Source of the DNA: an uncultured Lachnospiraceae bacterium
GTDB lineage: Bacteria > Bacillota > Clostridia > Lachnospirales > Lachnospiraceae
NCBI GenBank assembly: GCA_902779395.1
Contig: CACZBK010000011.1
Coordinates: 18,559-82,558 of the forward strand
Direction: 5' to 3'
DNA: 64,000 nucleotides
Part shown: piece after piece, positions 1 through 9,913 of the stretch
How positions within the stretch are numbered: the first letter of the stretch is position 1
Layout of the letters: every line of letters begins with the position of its first letter
Translations under genes and position numbers: made by a program
Notes under the pieces: model-generated
What the model saw: the letters and a program-made list of their open reading frames with translations, nothing else
What the model was told of the DNA's origin: nothing
Database searches by the model: none

Positions 1-1490
1 TTCAGATCCTGTACCTTCTTCATATCCGAGGTTCCCGAAAGCTTTGCAACATCCACTTCATTCTTGTTAACTATCCAGCGGATGTGCTCATAAGGCAGCG
101 GATCCAGCCGTATCTCAACGTTATATTCATTTTCCAGTCTGTATTTGAGCACATCAAACTGCAGCACACCGACAACCCCTACTATTATCTCCTCCATACC
201 GGAGGCTATCTCCTGGAAGATCTGGATCGCACCTTCCTGGGCTATCTGCTCCACACCTTTGACAAACTGCTTACGCTTCATGGTATCCACCTGACGCACC
301 CTTGCAAAATGCTCCGGTGCAAACGTAGGTATACCTTCATAGCACACGTCCATCTTCGGATCACAGAGTGTATCACCGATAGAGAAAATGCCGGGATCAA
401 AGACACCGATTATATCTCCGCCATATGCTTCACTCAGTATCTTTCTTTCATCCGCCATGATCTGCTGCGGCTGCAAAAGACGCATGCTGCGTCCGCTCTG
501 AACATGTTTTACATTCATCTGCGCATCGAACTTGCCTGAGCAAACCCTCATAAAAGCGATCCTGTCCCTGTGCGCTTTATTCATATTAGCCTGTATCTTA
601 AATACAAAACCGGAAAATCCTTCCTGATCCGGTACTACTACCTTCCCGTCGGAAACACGTCCGCTGGGAGCCATAGCCATATGCAGATACGATCTTAAGA
701 AATATTCAACGCCGAAATTCGTAAGGGCCGATCCGAAGAAAACCGGTGTCAGCTTTCCGGCACGTACCTGTTCCAGATCAAAATCTGCTCCGGCAGAAAG
801 AAGTTCCAGCTCCTCGCTGAGTTTATCCGCAGCTTCATCCCCGACATATGAACGTATACTGTCCATATCCTTCATTTCCAGAGTACGGCCTTCTTTAGTT
901 CCCTTTTCGGTATCCTCAAAGGCCAGGAGCTCTTTATTCTTAAGGTCGTACACGCCTTTAAAATTCTTACCCGATCCGATGGGCCAGTTAACAGGACAGG
1001 TATCTATGCCCAGTTCCTTTTCTACATTATCCATCAGATCAAATGAATCCAGGGCATCACGGTCCATCTTGTTAATAAACGTAAATATCGGTATGCCTCT
1101 CATGGCGCATACCTTAAAAAGCTTTCTTGTCTGGGGCTCCACACCCTTTGACGCATCGATCACCATCACAGCGGAATCGGCTGCCATAAGCGTTCTATAC
1201 GTATCCTCAGAGAAATCCTGATGTCCCGGTGTATCCAGTATGTTTATACAGTATCCGTCATATTCAAACTGCAATACAGATGATGTAACGGAAATACCAC
1301 GCTCCTTCTCTATCTCCATCCAGTCCGATACAGCATGTCTTGCCGTTGCCTTACCCTTAACCGAACCTGCAAGGTTGATAGCGCCTCCGTACAGCAGAAG
1401 CTTTTCCGTAAGGGTAGTCTTACCTGCATCAGGATGCGATATTATGGCGAAAGTCCTGCGCCTGTCGATCTCTTCCTTTAATGTTGCCAA
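1..1490 (-). CDS. prfC: Peptide chain release factor 3, 3' end outside window
   Basis: Translational GTPase that recycles RF1/RF2 from the ribosome after termination. The conceptual protein starts at a TTG codon at 1490, preceded by a GAGGAG ribosome binding site. It has a P-loop SHPDAGKTT at residues 18-26, a DTPGH G3 motif at 86-90, and near the window edge the RF3-type stretch GVVGVLQFDVLKYRLENEYN. About 496 codons lie in the window, so some 30 C-terminal residues are missing because the window ends, not because the gene is broken. The TTG start is chosen because no in-frame ATG lies near the ribosome binding site. Identity is secure from the G-domain and the RF3-specific C-terminal segment. 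Confidence 0.95.
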   Translation of the reverse strand, partial: MATLKEEIDRRRTFAIISHPDAGKTTLTEKLLLYGGAINLAGSVKGKATARHAVSDWMEIEKERGISVTSSVLQFEYDGYCINILDTPGHQDFSEDTYRTLMAADSAVMVIDASKGVEPQTRKLFKVCAMRGIPIFTFINKMDRDALDSFDLMDNVEKELGIDTCPVNWPIGSGKNFKGVYDLKNKELLAFEDTEKGTKEGRTLEMKDMDSIRSYVGDEAADKLSEELELLSAGADFDLEQVRAGKLTPVFFGSALTNFGVEYFLRSYLHMAMAPSGRVSDGKVVVPDQEGFSGFVFKIQANMNKAHRDRIAFMRVCSGKFDAQMNVKHVQSGRSMRLLQPQQIMADERKILSEAYGGDIIGVFDPGIFSIGDTLCDPKMDVCYEGIPTFAPEHFARVRQVDTMKRKQFVKGVEQIAQEGAIQIFQEIASGMEEIIVGVVGVLQFDVLKYRLENEYNVEIRLDPLPYEHIRWIVNKNEVDVAKLSGTSDMKKVQDL

Positions 1491-1557
1491 CTTACGATCC
1501 TCTCCTCTTTTCTACTAAATATACACCAAAATATAATACCATACACAGCATAATGGG

Positions 1558-3156
1558 TCAATCCACCCCGGGAGGCTCGTCTGTATTCTTTATCACCGCA
1601 TAACTGTCGATCATGGCCACCGATCCTTTCTCCGGCCATACAGCCATATCTTTATACTGCTGTGTACTCACGATATATGTGTATTCCTCACGGCTTATCC
1701 ATCCGGGATCAAAGCCCATATATTCCCTGAAAAAATGATAGCGTCCCTGTGTCATTCCATAATCATTTTCCCAAAGTATAGGTCCCGCTCCTATCCTGCC
1801 GTATCGAAACAGCAGGGGATATATCCCGCGAAGTTCCGAATAATCTATAACGCCACCCAATACCACAGGCGTCTGGCGGTAATGATAATCATCCAGTTCA
1901 TAAACCTGCCCTAGCATCAATGTTGCCTGCTGTATGCTGTGTTCGTAAATAAGCCGGTTAAGAAGCCAGGTCGACTCTGCCGACAGGGTCCAGGTACATA
2001 CAAGCACAAAAAGGAGAGCACACCCTAAAGGCTCAAAGAGCATATGAGGCTTTTTTAGAAACTGTTCCCTGATCATCTTTTTAATATCCCCATCGCCCTG
2101 AGCCGGTTTACCGATATAAGAGCAAAATATAAAAAACAGCGGAAAGAGCAGTACATAATGATACTGCATCACTCCGTTGATACCGTTAGAGGGAAAAAGC
2201 ACCACACAGACATTCATTGCAAGAGGCAAAAGCAAAAAAGCAGTACCAAACAATACTGCTGTCACAGGATTCTTTTTTTCACCCGTTTTTCTTTTTATCA
2301 ATAAAACAACGCAGACAGCTGCCGCAGCCAGCAAAAGTGCAAAAAACACTGCATAGATCTTCTTTCTGAAAAGTACATCAGCCTCCCGGAAAGGTGTAAA
2401 AAACCATATGTATGAATACTTAAACGTAAATCCAAGATTCTCAATGATCGAAGCCAGAGAAAATGCAGCCACTCTGTCTGCTGCATTAAGCCCGTATATC
2501 CTCATCATCACTTCCATCACCCCGAAGTTAAGAACACATGCCGCCCCTGCAGCGATCACAGCCAGAGCAAGATCCGTAAAAGATCTTCTGAGTTCCTTTT
2601 CCCATAAAAGATCCCTGATAAACAGTATAAGGCCAAGCGCTGCCACCGCCCCGATATATGCCTGATACGAACCAAGCATCAGAAGAAAACAGAGTATGCC
2701 GCCGGCAAAGCTTACTATCCTGCGTCTGCGGAGCAGCAGGTATCCTGCTACTACTGCCAAAAAGGAAAATGAATAGCTGAGAGCCATATACAGATAAGCG
2801 AACTGATCCGTAACCACGGGAAAACTGACCAGTGCAGCTGTCACAAGCACCTGCATGATCTTATCCGAAATATGAAGCATCTCACATAAAAAGCCCGCGC
2901 TGAGTGCTATCATGGCGCAATATCCCACCACGACCACAAACGGCAGAATGGCATTCTTCCCGAAAATCTCGTTCAGATAACGTATCATCCAGCGGCCGCA
3001 CTGTGCAGCCCAGTCCGCATTACGGTAAAAATGCACACCCTCGCTGGTAGAATCAGGCCCGCCGTAACCGTCGATCATAAGATAAAAATAGCAGAAAAAG
3101 CAGCACAGTGCTGCGGTGATCCCTATATTTTTATACTTTGCTATCCAGGCTTTCAT
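1558..3156 (-). CDS. Polytopic membrane protein, GtrII-type glucosyltransferase family
   Basis: 532 residues with about ten hydrophobic segments from residue 10 to 400 and a soluble C-terminal part of about 130 residues. Near the N-terminus, after the first membrane helix, is a conserved loop with DGYGGPDSTSEG and GRWMIRYLNEIFG, which resembles the Glucos_trans_II (GtrII) family of membrane glycosyltransferases. Such proteins use lipid-linked sugars to decorate cell-surface polymers; the acceptor here is unknown. The gene begins 7 bp downstream of the deoB stop, so the two are probably cotranscribed, although no functional link is obvious. A distant O-antigen-ligase-like or mannosyltransferase-like function is possible. 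Confidence 0.6.
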   Translation of the reverse strand: MKAWIAKYKNIGITAALCCFFCYFYLMIDGYGGPDSTSEGVHFYRNADWAAQCGRWMIRYLNEIFGKNAILPFVVVVGYCAMIALSAGFLCEMLHISDKIMQVLVTAALVSFPVVTDQFAYLYMALSYSFSFLAVVAGYLLLRRRRIVSFAGGILCFLLMLGSYQAYIGAVAALGLILFIRDLLWEKELRRSFTDLALAVIAAGAACVLNFGVMEVMMRIYGLNAADRVAAFSLASIIENLGFTFKYSYIWFFTPFREADVLFRKKIYAVFFALLLAAAAVCVVLLIKRKTGEKKNPVTAVLFGTAFLLLPLAMNVCVVLFPSNGINGVMQYHYVLLFPLFFIFCSYIGKPAQGDGDIKKMIREQFLKKPHMLFEPLGCALLFVLVCTWTLSAESTWLLNRLIYEHSIQQATLMLGQVYELDDYHYRQTPVVLGGVIDYSELRGIYPLLFRYGRIGAGPILWENDYGMTQGRYHFFREYMGFDPGWISREEYTYIVSTQQYKDMAVWPEKGSVAMIDSYAVIKNTDEPPGVD

Positions 3157-3163
3157 AACATCT

Positions 3164-4342
3164 TTATTCCTTTACCGGATCAGCTGCATTAAAAGCTGTG
3201 CCCGAAAGCGGTTTTAGTCCCAGATAACTTACTACCGTTGCACCAAGATCTGCAAACGTTTTCCTGCTGCCGTAATTACCGGGCTTGAGAAACTCTTCAG
3301 CCCCGCAAGCTACAAAGGGTACATATTCTCTTGTGTGATCTGTCGTTTTTGTATAACCCGGATCACAGCCGTGATCTGCCGTAATGATCAGAAGATCCTC
3401 TTTCCTCATCTTTCCAAGCATCTCTCCAAGCTTTTTATCAAAATACGACAGAGCATCACCGTAGCCCTGAATATCACGGCGATGTCCGTATATCATATCC
3501 GTATCCACAAGATTTGTAAAACACAGTCCGTGAAAATCCTTATCCATATACTCAAGCGTACGTTCGATACCTTCGGCATTATTCTGGGTATAGACATACT
3601 CCGTTATCCCCACACCGGCAAAGATATCCTTTATCTTTCCCACAGCCAGAACATCCATCCCGGCATCCTTTATCTGATCCAGCATAGTGGTGCCGGTAGG
3701 TTCAAGCGAAAAATCATGCCGGCGGGGTGTACGGGTATAATTACCGTTCCCCTTTCCGATAAACGGGCGTGCTATCACCCTGCCTACCGCATAGTCTCCT
3801 TTAAGTATCTCCCGGGCTGTCCTGCAGTATTCATACAGCTGTTCACAGGGAACTATATCCTCATGTGCCGCTATCTGAAATACCGAATCCGCGGAAGTAT
3901 AAACTATCAGTTTGCCTGTCTTTACATGTTCATCACCATACTCGTTTATTACAGCAGTTCCTGAATACGGTTTATTCACCAGCCACCCCCTGCCGGTCTT
4001 TTTTTCGAACTCATCCATCACTTCTTTCGGAAAACCGTCAGGAAATGTAGGCATGGGCTTTTCGGAAATTATTCCTGCCATCTCCCAGTGTCCCGTAGTC
4101 GTATCCTTACCGTTAGAGGCTTCCGCCATACGCGCGTATGCCCCCGAAGGCTTATCCACGCCCTCGCACCAGTCTATGCCGTCTATGTTAAAAAGTCCGA
4201 GCTTCTTCATATTGGGCATCTCAAAACCTTCAGCTTGGGCAGCACTCTTTAAGGTATTGCTGCCCTCATCACCAAATAAAGCCGCATCCGGCATCTCTCC
4301 TATCCCGCAGCTGTCGAGCACAATAACAAATACACGTTTCAT
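3164..4342 (-). CDS. deoB: Phosphopentomutase
   Basis: Interconverts (deoxy)ribose-1-phosphate and (deoxy)ribose-5-phosphate in nucleoside salvage, in the cytoplasm. The 392-residue protein, the usual length, belongs to the alkaline-phosphatase superfamily: it starts MKRVFVIVLDSCGIGEMPDA with the metal-binding Asp at residue 10. It has the phosphoacceptor loop SNGKDTTTGHWEMAG and the metal motif ADHG followed by DHTREYVPF. An upstream ATG would add 28 unlikely residues; the ATG at 4342 sits after a good GGAGG site and matches family starts. It is divergent from the epimerase-like gene and followed by the GtrII-like gene. Confidence 0.95.
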   Translation of the reverse strand: MKRVFVIVLDSCGIGEMPDAALFGDEGSNTLKSAAQAEGFEMPNMKKLGLFNIDGIDWCEGVDKPSGAYARMAEASNGKDTTTGHWEMAGIISEKPMPTFPDGFPKEVMDEFEKKTGRGWLVNKPYSGTAVINEYGDEHVKTGKLIVYTSADSVFQIAAHEDIVPCEQLYEYCRTAREILKGDYAVGRVIARPFIGKGNGNYTRTPRRHDFSLEPTGTTMLDQIKDAGMDVLAVGKIKDIFAGVGITEYVYTQNNAEGIERTLEYMDKDFHGLCFTNLVDTDMIYGHRRDIQGYGDALSYFDKKLGEMLGKMRKEDLLIITADHGCDPGYTKTTDHTREYVPFVACGAEEFLKPGNYGSRKTFADLGATVVSYLGLKPLSGTAFNAADPVKE

Positions 4343-4504
4343 AAGCACTTTACCTCCATTGACATATATTACCACATATCCCTTACTTTGGAAACAAAAC
4401 AGGATGGTCAAAAGATGATGCTGCATGTAACAAATAATGAGAAGCGATCTCAGAATGTATACTATATCATAATCATAAAATCTTTAAAAGACAGGAGGGT
4501 TAAC

Positions 4505-5536
4505 ATGAAAGCTTTATTTATCGGAGGAACAGGTACCATCAGTATGGGAATAATCCGCAGACTTGCCGAAGATCCCCTGTGGGAAGTATATCTTCTTAAC
4601 AGAGGAAACAGGAGCGCCGAAGTTCCCGATACCATTCACCAGATCACGGCGGATATCAATGATGAGAAAACGGTTCTGGAAAAACTATCCGGAATGACTT
4701 TTGATGTCGTAAGCGATTTTATAGCTTTCGATGTTAATGCCGTTGAAAGGGATTACCGCTTATTTGCCGGAAAGACAGCACAGTATATCTTTATCAGTTC
4801 TGCTTCTGCATATAATAAACCTGCTGCCGGATATATAATATCGGAAGGTACCACTTTAGCAAATCCGTATTGGGAATACTCAAGGAACAAGATAGCCTGC
4901 GAGGAATTCCTGCTGGATAAATACAGAAACGAAGGCTTTCCTGTAACCATCGTAAGGCCTTCACATACTTATGATGAAAGAAATGTTCCTTTAGGCGTCC
5001 ATGGAAAAAAAGGATTTTATCAGGTGATAAAACGTATGAAAGAAGGTAAGCCTGTTCTTATACAGGGAGACGGTTCATCCTTATGGGCCCTTACATTTAA
5101 CAGTGATTTTGCAATAGGTTTTACCGGTCTTATGGGAAACAGGCATGCTATAGGCGAGGCCTTTCAGATCACCGGTGACGAAACCCTTACCTGGGATCAG
5201 ATCTACAATACGATCGCAGATGCCCTGGGTGTTAAGCTGAATGCTTATCATGTATCAACGGATATGCTCTGCAAGGCAGGCGATCCATACGGATATGACT
5301 TTACAGGCAGCCTTGCCGGAGACAAATCCGTATCGGTGGTTTTTGATAACAGCAAGCTGAAGCGGCTTGTACCGCAGATGAGCACAAATGTTCCTTTCCA
5401 TAAAGGCGTGCGCATAGCTCTCGAGCACGTTCTTACACACCCTGAAGAATATGAAGAAGATCCGGAGTTTGATCTTTTCTGTGAAAAGGTCATTGCTTCC
5501 TTTGACAAAGCCGTTAGTGATATCCTGAAGAACTGA
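4505..5536 (+). CDS. NAD-dependent epimerase/dehydratase family protein
   Basis: 343-residue extended short-chain dehydrogenase. The N-terminus MKALFIGGTGTISMGII is a Rossmann GGTG dinucleotide loop; SSASAYN lies at residues 98-104, and the catalytic pair is probably Tyr125 and Lys129 in YSRNK. The start at 4505 follows an AGGAGGG site; a longer frame begins at 4388 but overlaps the deoB promoter region. It resembles bacterial proteins annotated as NAD-dependent epimerases, distantly related to chloroplast mRNA-binding proteins. The substrate cannot be told from sequence. It runs convergently towards the polyamine operon with only 36 bp between stop codons, and I see no clear terminator there. 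Confidence 0.8.
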   Translation: MKALFIGGTGTISMGIIRRLAEDPLWEVYLLNRGNRSAEVPDTIHQITADINDEKTVLEKLSGMTFDVVSDFIAFDVNAVERDYRLFAGKTAQYIFISSASAYNKPAAGYIISEGTTLANPYWEYSRNKIACEEFLLDKYRNEGFPVTIVRPSHTYDERNVPLGVHGKKGFYQVIKRMKEGKPVLIQGDGSSLWALTFNSDFAIGFTGLMGNRHAIGEAFQITGDETLTWDQIYNTIADALGVKLNAYHVSTDMLCKAGDPYGYDFTGSLAGDKSVSVVFDNSKLKRLVPQMSTNVPFHKGVRIALEHVLTHPEEYEEDPEFDLFCEKVIASFDKAVSDILKN

Positions 5537-5572
5537 ATCCCGATATCCGATCCATTAAAAAAGGCTGTCTCA

Positions 5573-6436
5573 TTAAATATACATCTCCGGTCTTCTGTCC
5601 CTGAACAGCCCCCAGTCAAGACGCGCCTTATCAACAGCCTCAGGATCGGTCTGTGATATAAGGACCTCCTCCTTATCTCTTGAAGCCTGGGCAGTTACAG
5701 CTCCTGTTTCGTCAGTGATAAAAGAAGAGCCATAGAATACAAGTTCAGAACTCTGCCCGCCGTTTTCCGGGCAGGGTTCTGTTTTTTCACTTCCATAGCG
5801 GTTTGCTGCCACAACCGGCACTATATTTGCCGCAGCATGTCCCTGCATGGTCCTCTGCCAGTGAGGCATACTGTCCGTATCCAATACCGGTTCGGACCCT
5901 ATCGCGGTAGGATACATGATAAGCTGAGCCCCTTTTAATGCCAGTGCCCTGGCAGTCTCGGGAAACCACTGATCCCAGCAGATACCTATCCCCAGCCTTA
6001 TATACTTAGTATCAAATACCATAAACCCGGTATTCCCCGGCGTAAAATAAAATTTTTCCTGATAATAATGATCATCGGGAATATGCGTTTTGCGGTATAC
6101 CCCCAGGATCTCTCCGTCCGCATCTATCACGGCACAGCTGTTATACAGTACATTTATATCCTTTTCGTAAAAGCTTACGGGAATTACCACCTTCAGCTCC
6201 GCAGCAAGCTTTTTAAAATGTACCACCGCATCATTTTCCGAAACAGGCCTGGCAAAATCATAATATTCATATCTGCGCTCCTGACAGAAGTACTGCCTTT
6301 CAAACAGTTCCGGAAGCAATACTACTTTTGCTCCGCCTTCGGCAGCTTCGCGAACCAGCTTATCAGCCTTATCTATATTCTCCTGTACCCCCGTACTGCA
6401 GCTCATCTGTACTGCAGCGATCTTTATCACACTCAT
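5573..6436 (-). CDS. aguB: N-carbamoylputrescine amidase
   Basis: Hydrolyses N-carbamoylputrescine to putrescine, CO2 and ammonia, the last step of the agmatine route to putrescine. It is a nitrilase-superfamily enzyme of 287 residues. The catalytic triad is visible as Glu43 (LLPELF), Lys116 (YRKTHIPDD) and Cys153 (GICWDQWFPE), and the HIPDDHYYQEKFYFTPG segment is typical of AguB. The ATG at 6436 is chosen because GAGG lies 8 bp upstream; an in-frame GTG at 6445 overlaps that site. It is the last gene of the polyamine operon, 29 bp after aguA. Confidence 0.93.
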   Translation of the reverse strand: MSVIKIAAVQMSCSTGVQENIDKADKLVREAAEGGAKVVLLPELFERQYFCQERRYEYYDFARPVSENDAVVHFKKLAAELKVVIPVSFYEKDINVLYNSCAVIDADGEILGVYRKTHIPDDHYYQEKFYFTPGNTGFMVFDTKYIRLGIGICWDQWFPETARALALKGAQLIMYPTAIGSEPVLDTDSMPHWQRTMQGHAAANIVPVVAANRYGSEKTEPCPENGGQSSELVFYGSSFITDETGAVTAQASRDKEEVLISQTDPEAVDKARLDWGLFRDRRPEMYI

Positions 6437-6465
6437 TTCCGTCACCTCAAGCTCAGTTTTTTTAC

Positions 6466-7539
6466 TCAGGAAAGGATCCTGTCTGCCGGTATCTGCTGGG
6501 TAATACAGTGTATATTACCGCCTCCGACTATTATATCCCTTGCCATTACCGGAACTATCCTCCTGTCCGGGCACAGTTCTCTCATTACCGATACAGCCCT
6601 TTTATCGCTTTCCTCATTCTCTCCGCCAAATTGCGGCAGGATAACGGATCTGTCAGTAAAATAGAAATTCACGTAGCTGGCTGCCAGTCTCTCACCGGCC
6701 TCGCGAACATCTTCACCTTCCTCAAAAACATACCCGCCCAGATCATCTTCAGTTACACATACCGGCACATCAGGTATGGGCAGCTTATGAACTTTGATAC
6801 CGTAACTCTTTAGTATCTCAAGATCCTTCAGTGAAAGCTCATACTGAGGGTCGTTCTTATCATCTGTCCAGGCCAGCACCACTTCCCCGGGCGCTGTGAA
6901 TGCGCAGATATTATCAACATGTCCGTTAGTCTCGTCATTGTATATGCCTTCGGGGAGCCAGATAAGCCTCTCACCGCCCAGATTTTCAAGCAGCGTTTTT
7001 TCTATCTCCTGCTTTGTCATCTGCGGGTTTCTTCCGGGGCTTAACAGACAGCATTCCGTAGTAAGCAGGTTTCCGGCCCCGTCGGAGTGTATAGATCCGC
7101 CTTCCAGTACAAAGCTCTGCATATCAATGCTTTCATAACCCAGCTTTTTACACAGTACCGATGCCAGAGCATTATCTTTATCCCACCCGGCATACAGGCC
7201 GTCATACTCCCCGCCCCAGGCATTGAACGCCCAGTCTATACCCTTAAGCTTATCTCCCTCATAAACGAAGGTAGGAGCTGTATCCCTCGCCCAGGCATCA
7301 TCCGTTTCGATAACATAAAAAAACACATTGTCCGTTCCCGCCAGTAGCGCTTTGGCAGCACCCTCCGTACGGGGACTTACCACAACGTGCACTTCCTCAT
7401 CCGTCGCGATTTCTTTTATTATACCGGCAAAAACTCTCTGTGCCTTTTTTGCTTTATACGGCCATGAACCTTCCCTTTCCGGAAAGATCATTATCGTTCC
7501 CCTGTGAGGTTCATACTCCGCAGGCATCCGGCGCATCAT
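6466..7539 (-). CDS. aguA: Agmatine deiminase
   Basis: Converts agmatine to N-carbamoylputrescine plus ammonia. The 357-residue protein has the guanidine-modifying enzyme fold. It shows WARDTAPTF (Asp86), the LEGGSIHSDG segment, the catalytic His207 in ETNGHVDN and the nucleophile Cys345 in GGGNIHCITQQ. All the residues expected for activity are present. The start ATG overlaps the stop of nspC by 4 bp (ATGA), showing translational coupling. It acts directly upstream of AguB in the pathway. Confidence 0.95.
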   Translation of the reverse strand: MMRRMPAEYEPHRGTIMIFPEREGSWPYKAKKAQRVFAGIIKEIATDEEVHVVVSPRTEGAAKALLAGTDNVFFYVIETDDAWARDTAPTFVYEGDKLKGIDWAFNAWGGEYDGLYAGWDKDNALASVLCKKLGYESIDMQSFVLEGGSIHSDGAGNLLTTECCLLSPGRNPQMTKQEIEKTLLENLGGERLIWLPEGIYNDETNGHVDNICAFTAPGEVVLAWTDDKNDPQYELSLKDLEILKSYGIKVHKLPIPDVPVCVTEDDLGGYVFEEGEDVREAGERLAASYVNFYFTDRSVILPQFGGENEESDKRAVSVMRELCPDRRIVPVMARDIIVGGGNIHCITQQIPADRILS

Positions 7540-8660
7540 GAAAGCCTCCCTTTAAAATCATCATAGCCGAAGCGCTTTATCAGCTCATAAGCCCCGTCTG
7601 CATGCAAAAGGCCTATGTCCGGCAGCGGCATGCCGTTAAAGGTATTATTCTTGACCATTGAATATATGGCCATATCTTCAAATACCAGACGGTCTCCGGT
7701 ATTTAACGCTTCATCGAAGCTGTAATCTCCTATTACATCTCCGGCCAGGCAGGTGCGCGACGCCAGACGGTATGTATGTGCTTTTTCCCCGCTCTTTCCC
7801 GCTCCCATAAGCGGCGGGCGGTAAGGCATCTCCAGCACATCCGGCATATGGCAGGCTGCCGATGCATCAAGTATCGCTATGTCCATACCGTTATGAACGA
7901 TATCCATCACCTCGCAGACAAGATACCCGGAATTTAAAGCCACGGCTTCGCCCGGCTCAAGATACACTTCCGTACCATATTTGGCCTTAAAATCCTTTAT
8001 CAGCTTTATCAGCAGTTCCCTGTCATAATCATCCCTTGTGATATGATGACCGCCTCCGAAGTTGACCCACTTAAGAGACGCTAAATATCTGCCGAACTTT
8101 TCTTCAAAAGCTTTAAGCGTAAGCTCTAACGCATCCGCATTCTGCTCACAGAGAGTATGAAAATGCAGCCCGTCGATCACCTCAAGCACAGACTCATCAA
8201 AATCCTCTATGCGCACCCCCAGCCTTGAAAACGCGGCGCAGGGATCGTAGATCGCAGTATCCTGAGTCGAGCACTCGGGATTGACTCTTAATCCTATGCT
8301 TAAGTCCCTGCATTTATCTGCGTGCTTTTTAAGCTGGGCAACGGAATTAAAAACTATATGATCGGCTATGTGTGCGATCTCAGCTATTTCTTCATCCTTA
8401 AATGCAGGCGCATATACATGCACTTCTTTCCCGAAGCATTCCCGCCCCAGCTTTGCTTCATACAGCCCGCTTGCAGTACTGCCGTCAAGCGTCTTTGACA
8501 GCAGCGGATATACGCAAAACATGGAGAAAGCTTTCTGGGCCAGCAGTATCCTGCAGCCGGCCCTTTCTTTCACTTCCTCCAATATCTTAAGATTCTTTAT
8601 GAGTGCCGCCTCATCCACCACATAGGCCGGCGTTTTTATATTCTTAAATACTTCTGACAT
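7536..8660 (-). CDS. nspC: Carboxynorspermidine/carboxyspermidine decarboxylase
   Basis: PLP-dependent fold-III (alanine-racemase-like) decarboxylase that removes CO2 from carboxyspermidine to give spermidine. It has 374 residues. The PLP lysine is Lys43 in LLAQKAFS; the glycine-rich phosphate loop is NFGGGHHITRDDYD, and FHTLCEQNADAL is characteristic of NspC-type enzymes. It starts inside the stop codon of the dehydrogenase gene (TGATG overlap) and ends overlapping aguA, so the genes form a tightly coupled operon. With putrescine as the amine available in this pathway, spermidine rather than norspermidine is the likely product (inference). Confidence 0.93.
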   Translation of the reverse strand: MSEVFKNIKTPAYVVDEAALIKNLKILEEVKERAGCRILLAQKAFSMFCVYPLLSKTLDGSTASGLYEAKLGRECFGKEVHVYAPAFKDEEIAEIAHIADHIVFNSVAQLKKHADKCRDLSIGLRVNPECSTQDTAIYDPCAAFSRLGVRIEDFDESVLEVIDGLHFHTLCEQNADALELTLKAFEEKFGRYLASLKWVNFGGGHHITRDDYDRELLIKLIKDFKAKYGTEVYLEPGEAVALNSGYLVCEVMDIVHNGMDIAILDASAACHMPDVLEMPYRPPLMGAGKSGEKAHTYRLASRTCLAGDVIGDYSFDEALNTGDRLVFEDMAIYSMVKNNTFNGMPLPDIGLLHADGAYELIKRFGYDDFKGRLS

Positions 8661-9913
8661 CAGTCTACCGGTACGGGGTTTTCATCCACCACCCAGGGAA
8701 GGCCGTATCTGTTAAGAGCTTCCATATAAGGATCCGGATCAAACTCTTCCACGTTGAATACGCCGGGGCCTTTCCAGGTCCCGCCCGCGATCATAGCAGT
8801 TCCTATCATTGCAGGCACGCCTGTGGTGTAGCTTACCGCCTGGGCACCTGTCTCCTTATAACTCTCCTGATGATCACATACATTATAGATATAGATTGTC
8901 TTTTCCTTTCCATCCTTTATTCCCTTAAAGATACAGCCTATGTTGGTCTTGCCGACTGTACGCGGACCTAAGGATGCAGGATCGGGAAGCAGGGCTTTAA
9001 GGAACTTGATAGGTACTATCTCATGCCCTTCAAATTCAACGGGGGTAGTTCCCAGCATTCCCACATTCTGCAGGCAGTTCATATGCATCAGATAGCTCTG
9101 TCCGAAGGTCATAAAGAAACGTATCCTCTTTATTCCCGGTATATTCTTAGCCAGTGACTCTATCTCTTCATGATGCAGCAGATACATATCCTTCTTTCCC
9201 ACCTGGGCAAAGTCATACTCTCTCTTTATCTCCATGGGCTTAGTTTCTACCCAGTGGCCGTCTTCCCAGTACGATCCGTTAGCCGACACCTCACGCAGGT
9301 TTATCTCGGGATTAAAGTTGGTCGCAAACGGATAACCGTGGTCACCGCCGTTGCAGTCCAGGATATCTATATAGTTTATCTCATCAAAATAATGCTTAAG
9401 CGCATATGCGGAATAAACCTGGGTAACGCCCGGATCAAAGCCTGTTCCCAGTAGCGCGGTAAGCCCTGCTTTCTTAAACTTCTCATCATAAGCCCACTGC
9501 CAGCTGTAATCAAAGTATGCCGTAAACCCTTTCTCTTTGCAGCGCTTTTCGTATACAGCCCTCCACTGAGGATCATCGGTATCCTCGGCTTCATAGTTTG
9601 CGGTATCGACATAATTGGCACCGCATTCAAGGCAGGCATCCATGATCACCAGATCCTGGTAAGGCAGCGCCACGTTAAGTACCGTATGGGGCTTAAACTC
9701 TTTCATTAGCGCACACAGGGATTCAAAACTGTCTGCATCCACCGTAGCCGTGCTGAGCTTCGCATTTGTCTTATCTTTAAGCTTTGCCACCAGCGCATCA
9801 CATTTCGACACAGTCCTGCTGGCTATGCATATCTCCGTAAACACGGGATTCTCGCAGCATTTATGGATCGCTACGGTAGCCACTCCTCCGCAGCCTATTA
9901 CCAAAAGTTTCAT
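8660..9913 (-). CDS. Carboxyspermidine dehydrogenase (saccharopine dehydrogenase family)
   Basis: 417-residue NADPH-dependent enzyme that condenses putrescine with aspartate semialdehyde to form carboxyspermidine. The N-terminus MKLLVIGCGGVATVAIHKC is the Rossmann loop, and GTGFDPGVTQVYSAYALKHY is typical of the family. Saccharopine dehydrogenase for lysine is an alternative by homology alone, but the immediate neighbour nspC and the agmatine genes make the polyamine role much more likely. It overlaps speE by 4 bp upstream and nspC by 1 bp downstream, with its ribosome binding site AAGGAGG inside the end of speE. Confidence 0.92.
   Translation of the reverse strand: MKLLVIGCGGVATVAIHKCCENPVFTEICIASRTVSKCDALVAKLKDKTNAKLSTATVDADSFESLCALMKEFKPHTVLNVALPYQDLVIMDACLECGANYVDTANYEAEDTDDPQWRAVYEKRCKEKGFTAYFDYSWQWAYDEKFKKAGLTALLGTGFDPGVTQVYSAYALKHYFDEINYIDILDCNGGDHGYPFATNFNPEINLREVSANGSYWEDGHWVETKPMEIKREYDFAQVGKKDMYLLHHEEIESLAKNIPGIKRIRFFMTFGQSYLMHMNCLQNVGMLGTTPVEFEGHEIVPIKFLKALLPDPASLGPRTVGKTNIGCIFKGIKDGKEKTIYIYNVCDHQESYKETGAQAVSYTTGVPAMIGTAMIAGGTWKGPGVFNVEEFDPDPYMEALNRYGLPWVVDENPVPVD

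Noticed and set aside
8660-9913. Saccharopine dehydrogenase of lysine metabolism
   Set aside because: Coupled to nspC and the agmatine genes, so carboxyspermidine dehydrogenase is the better call.
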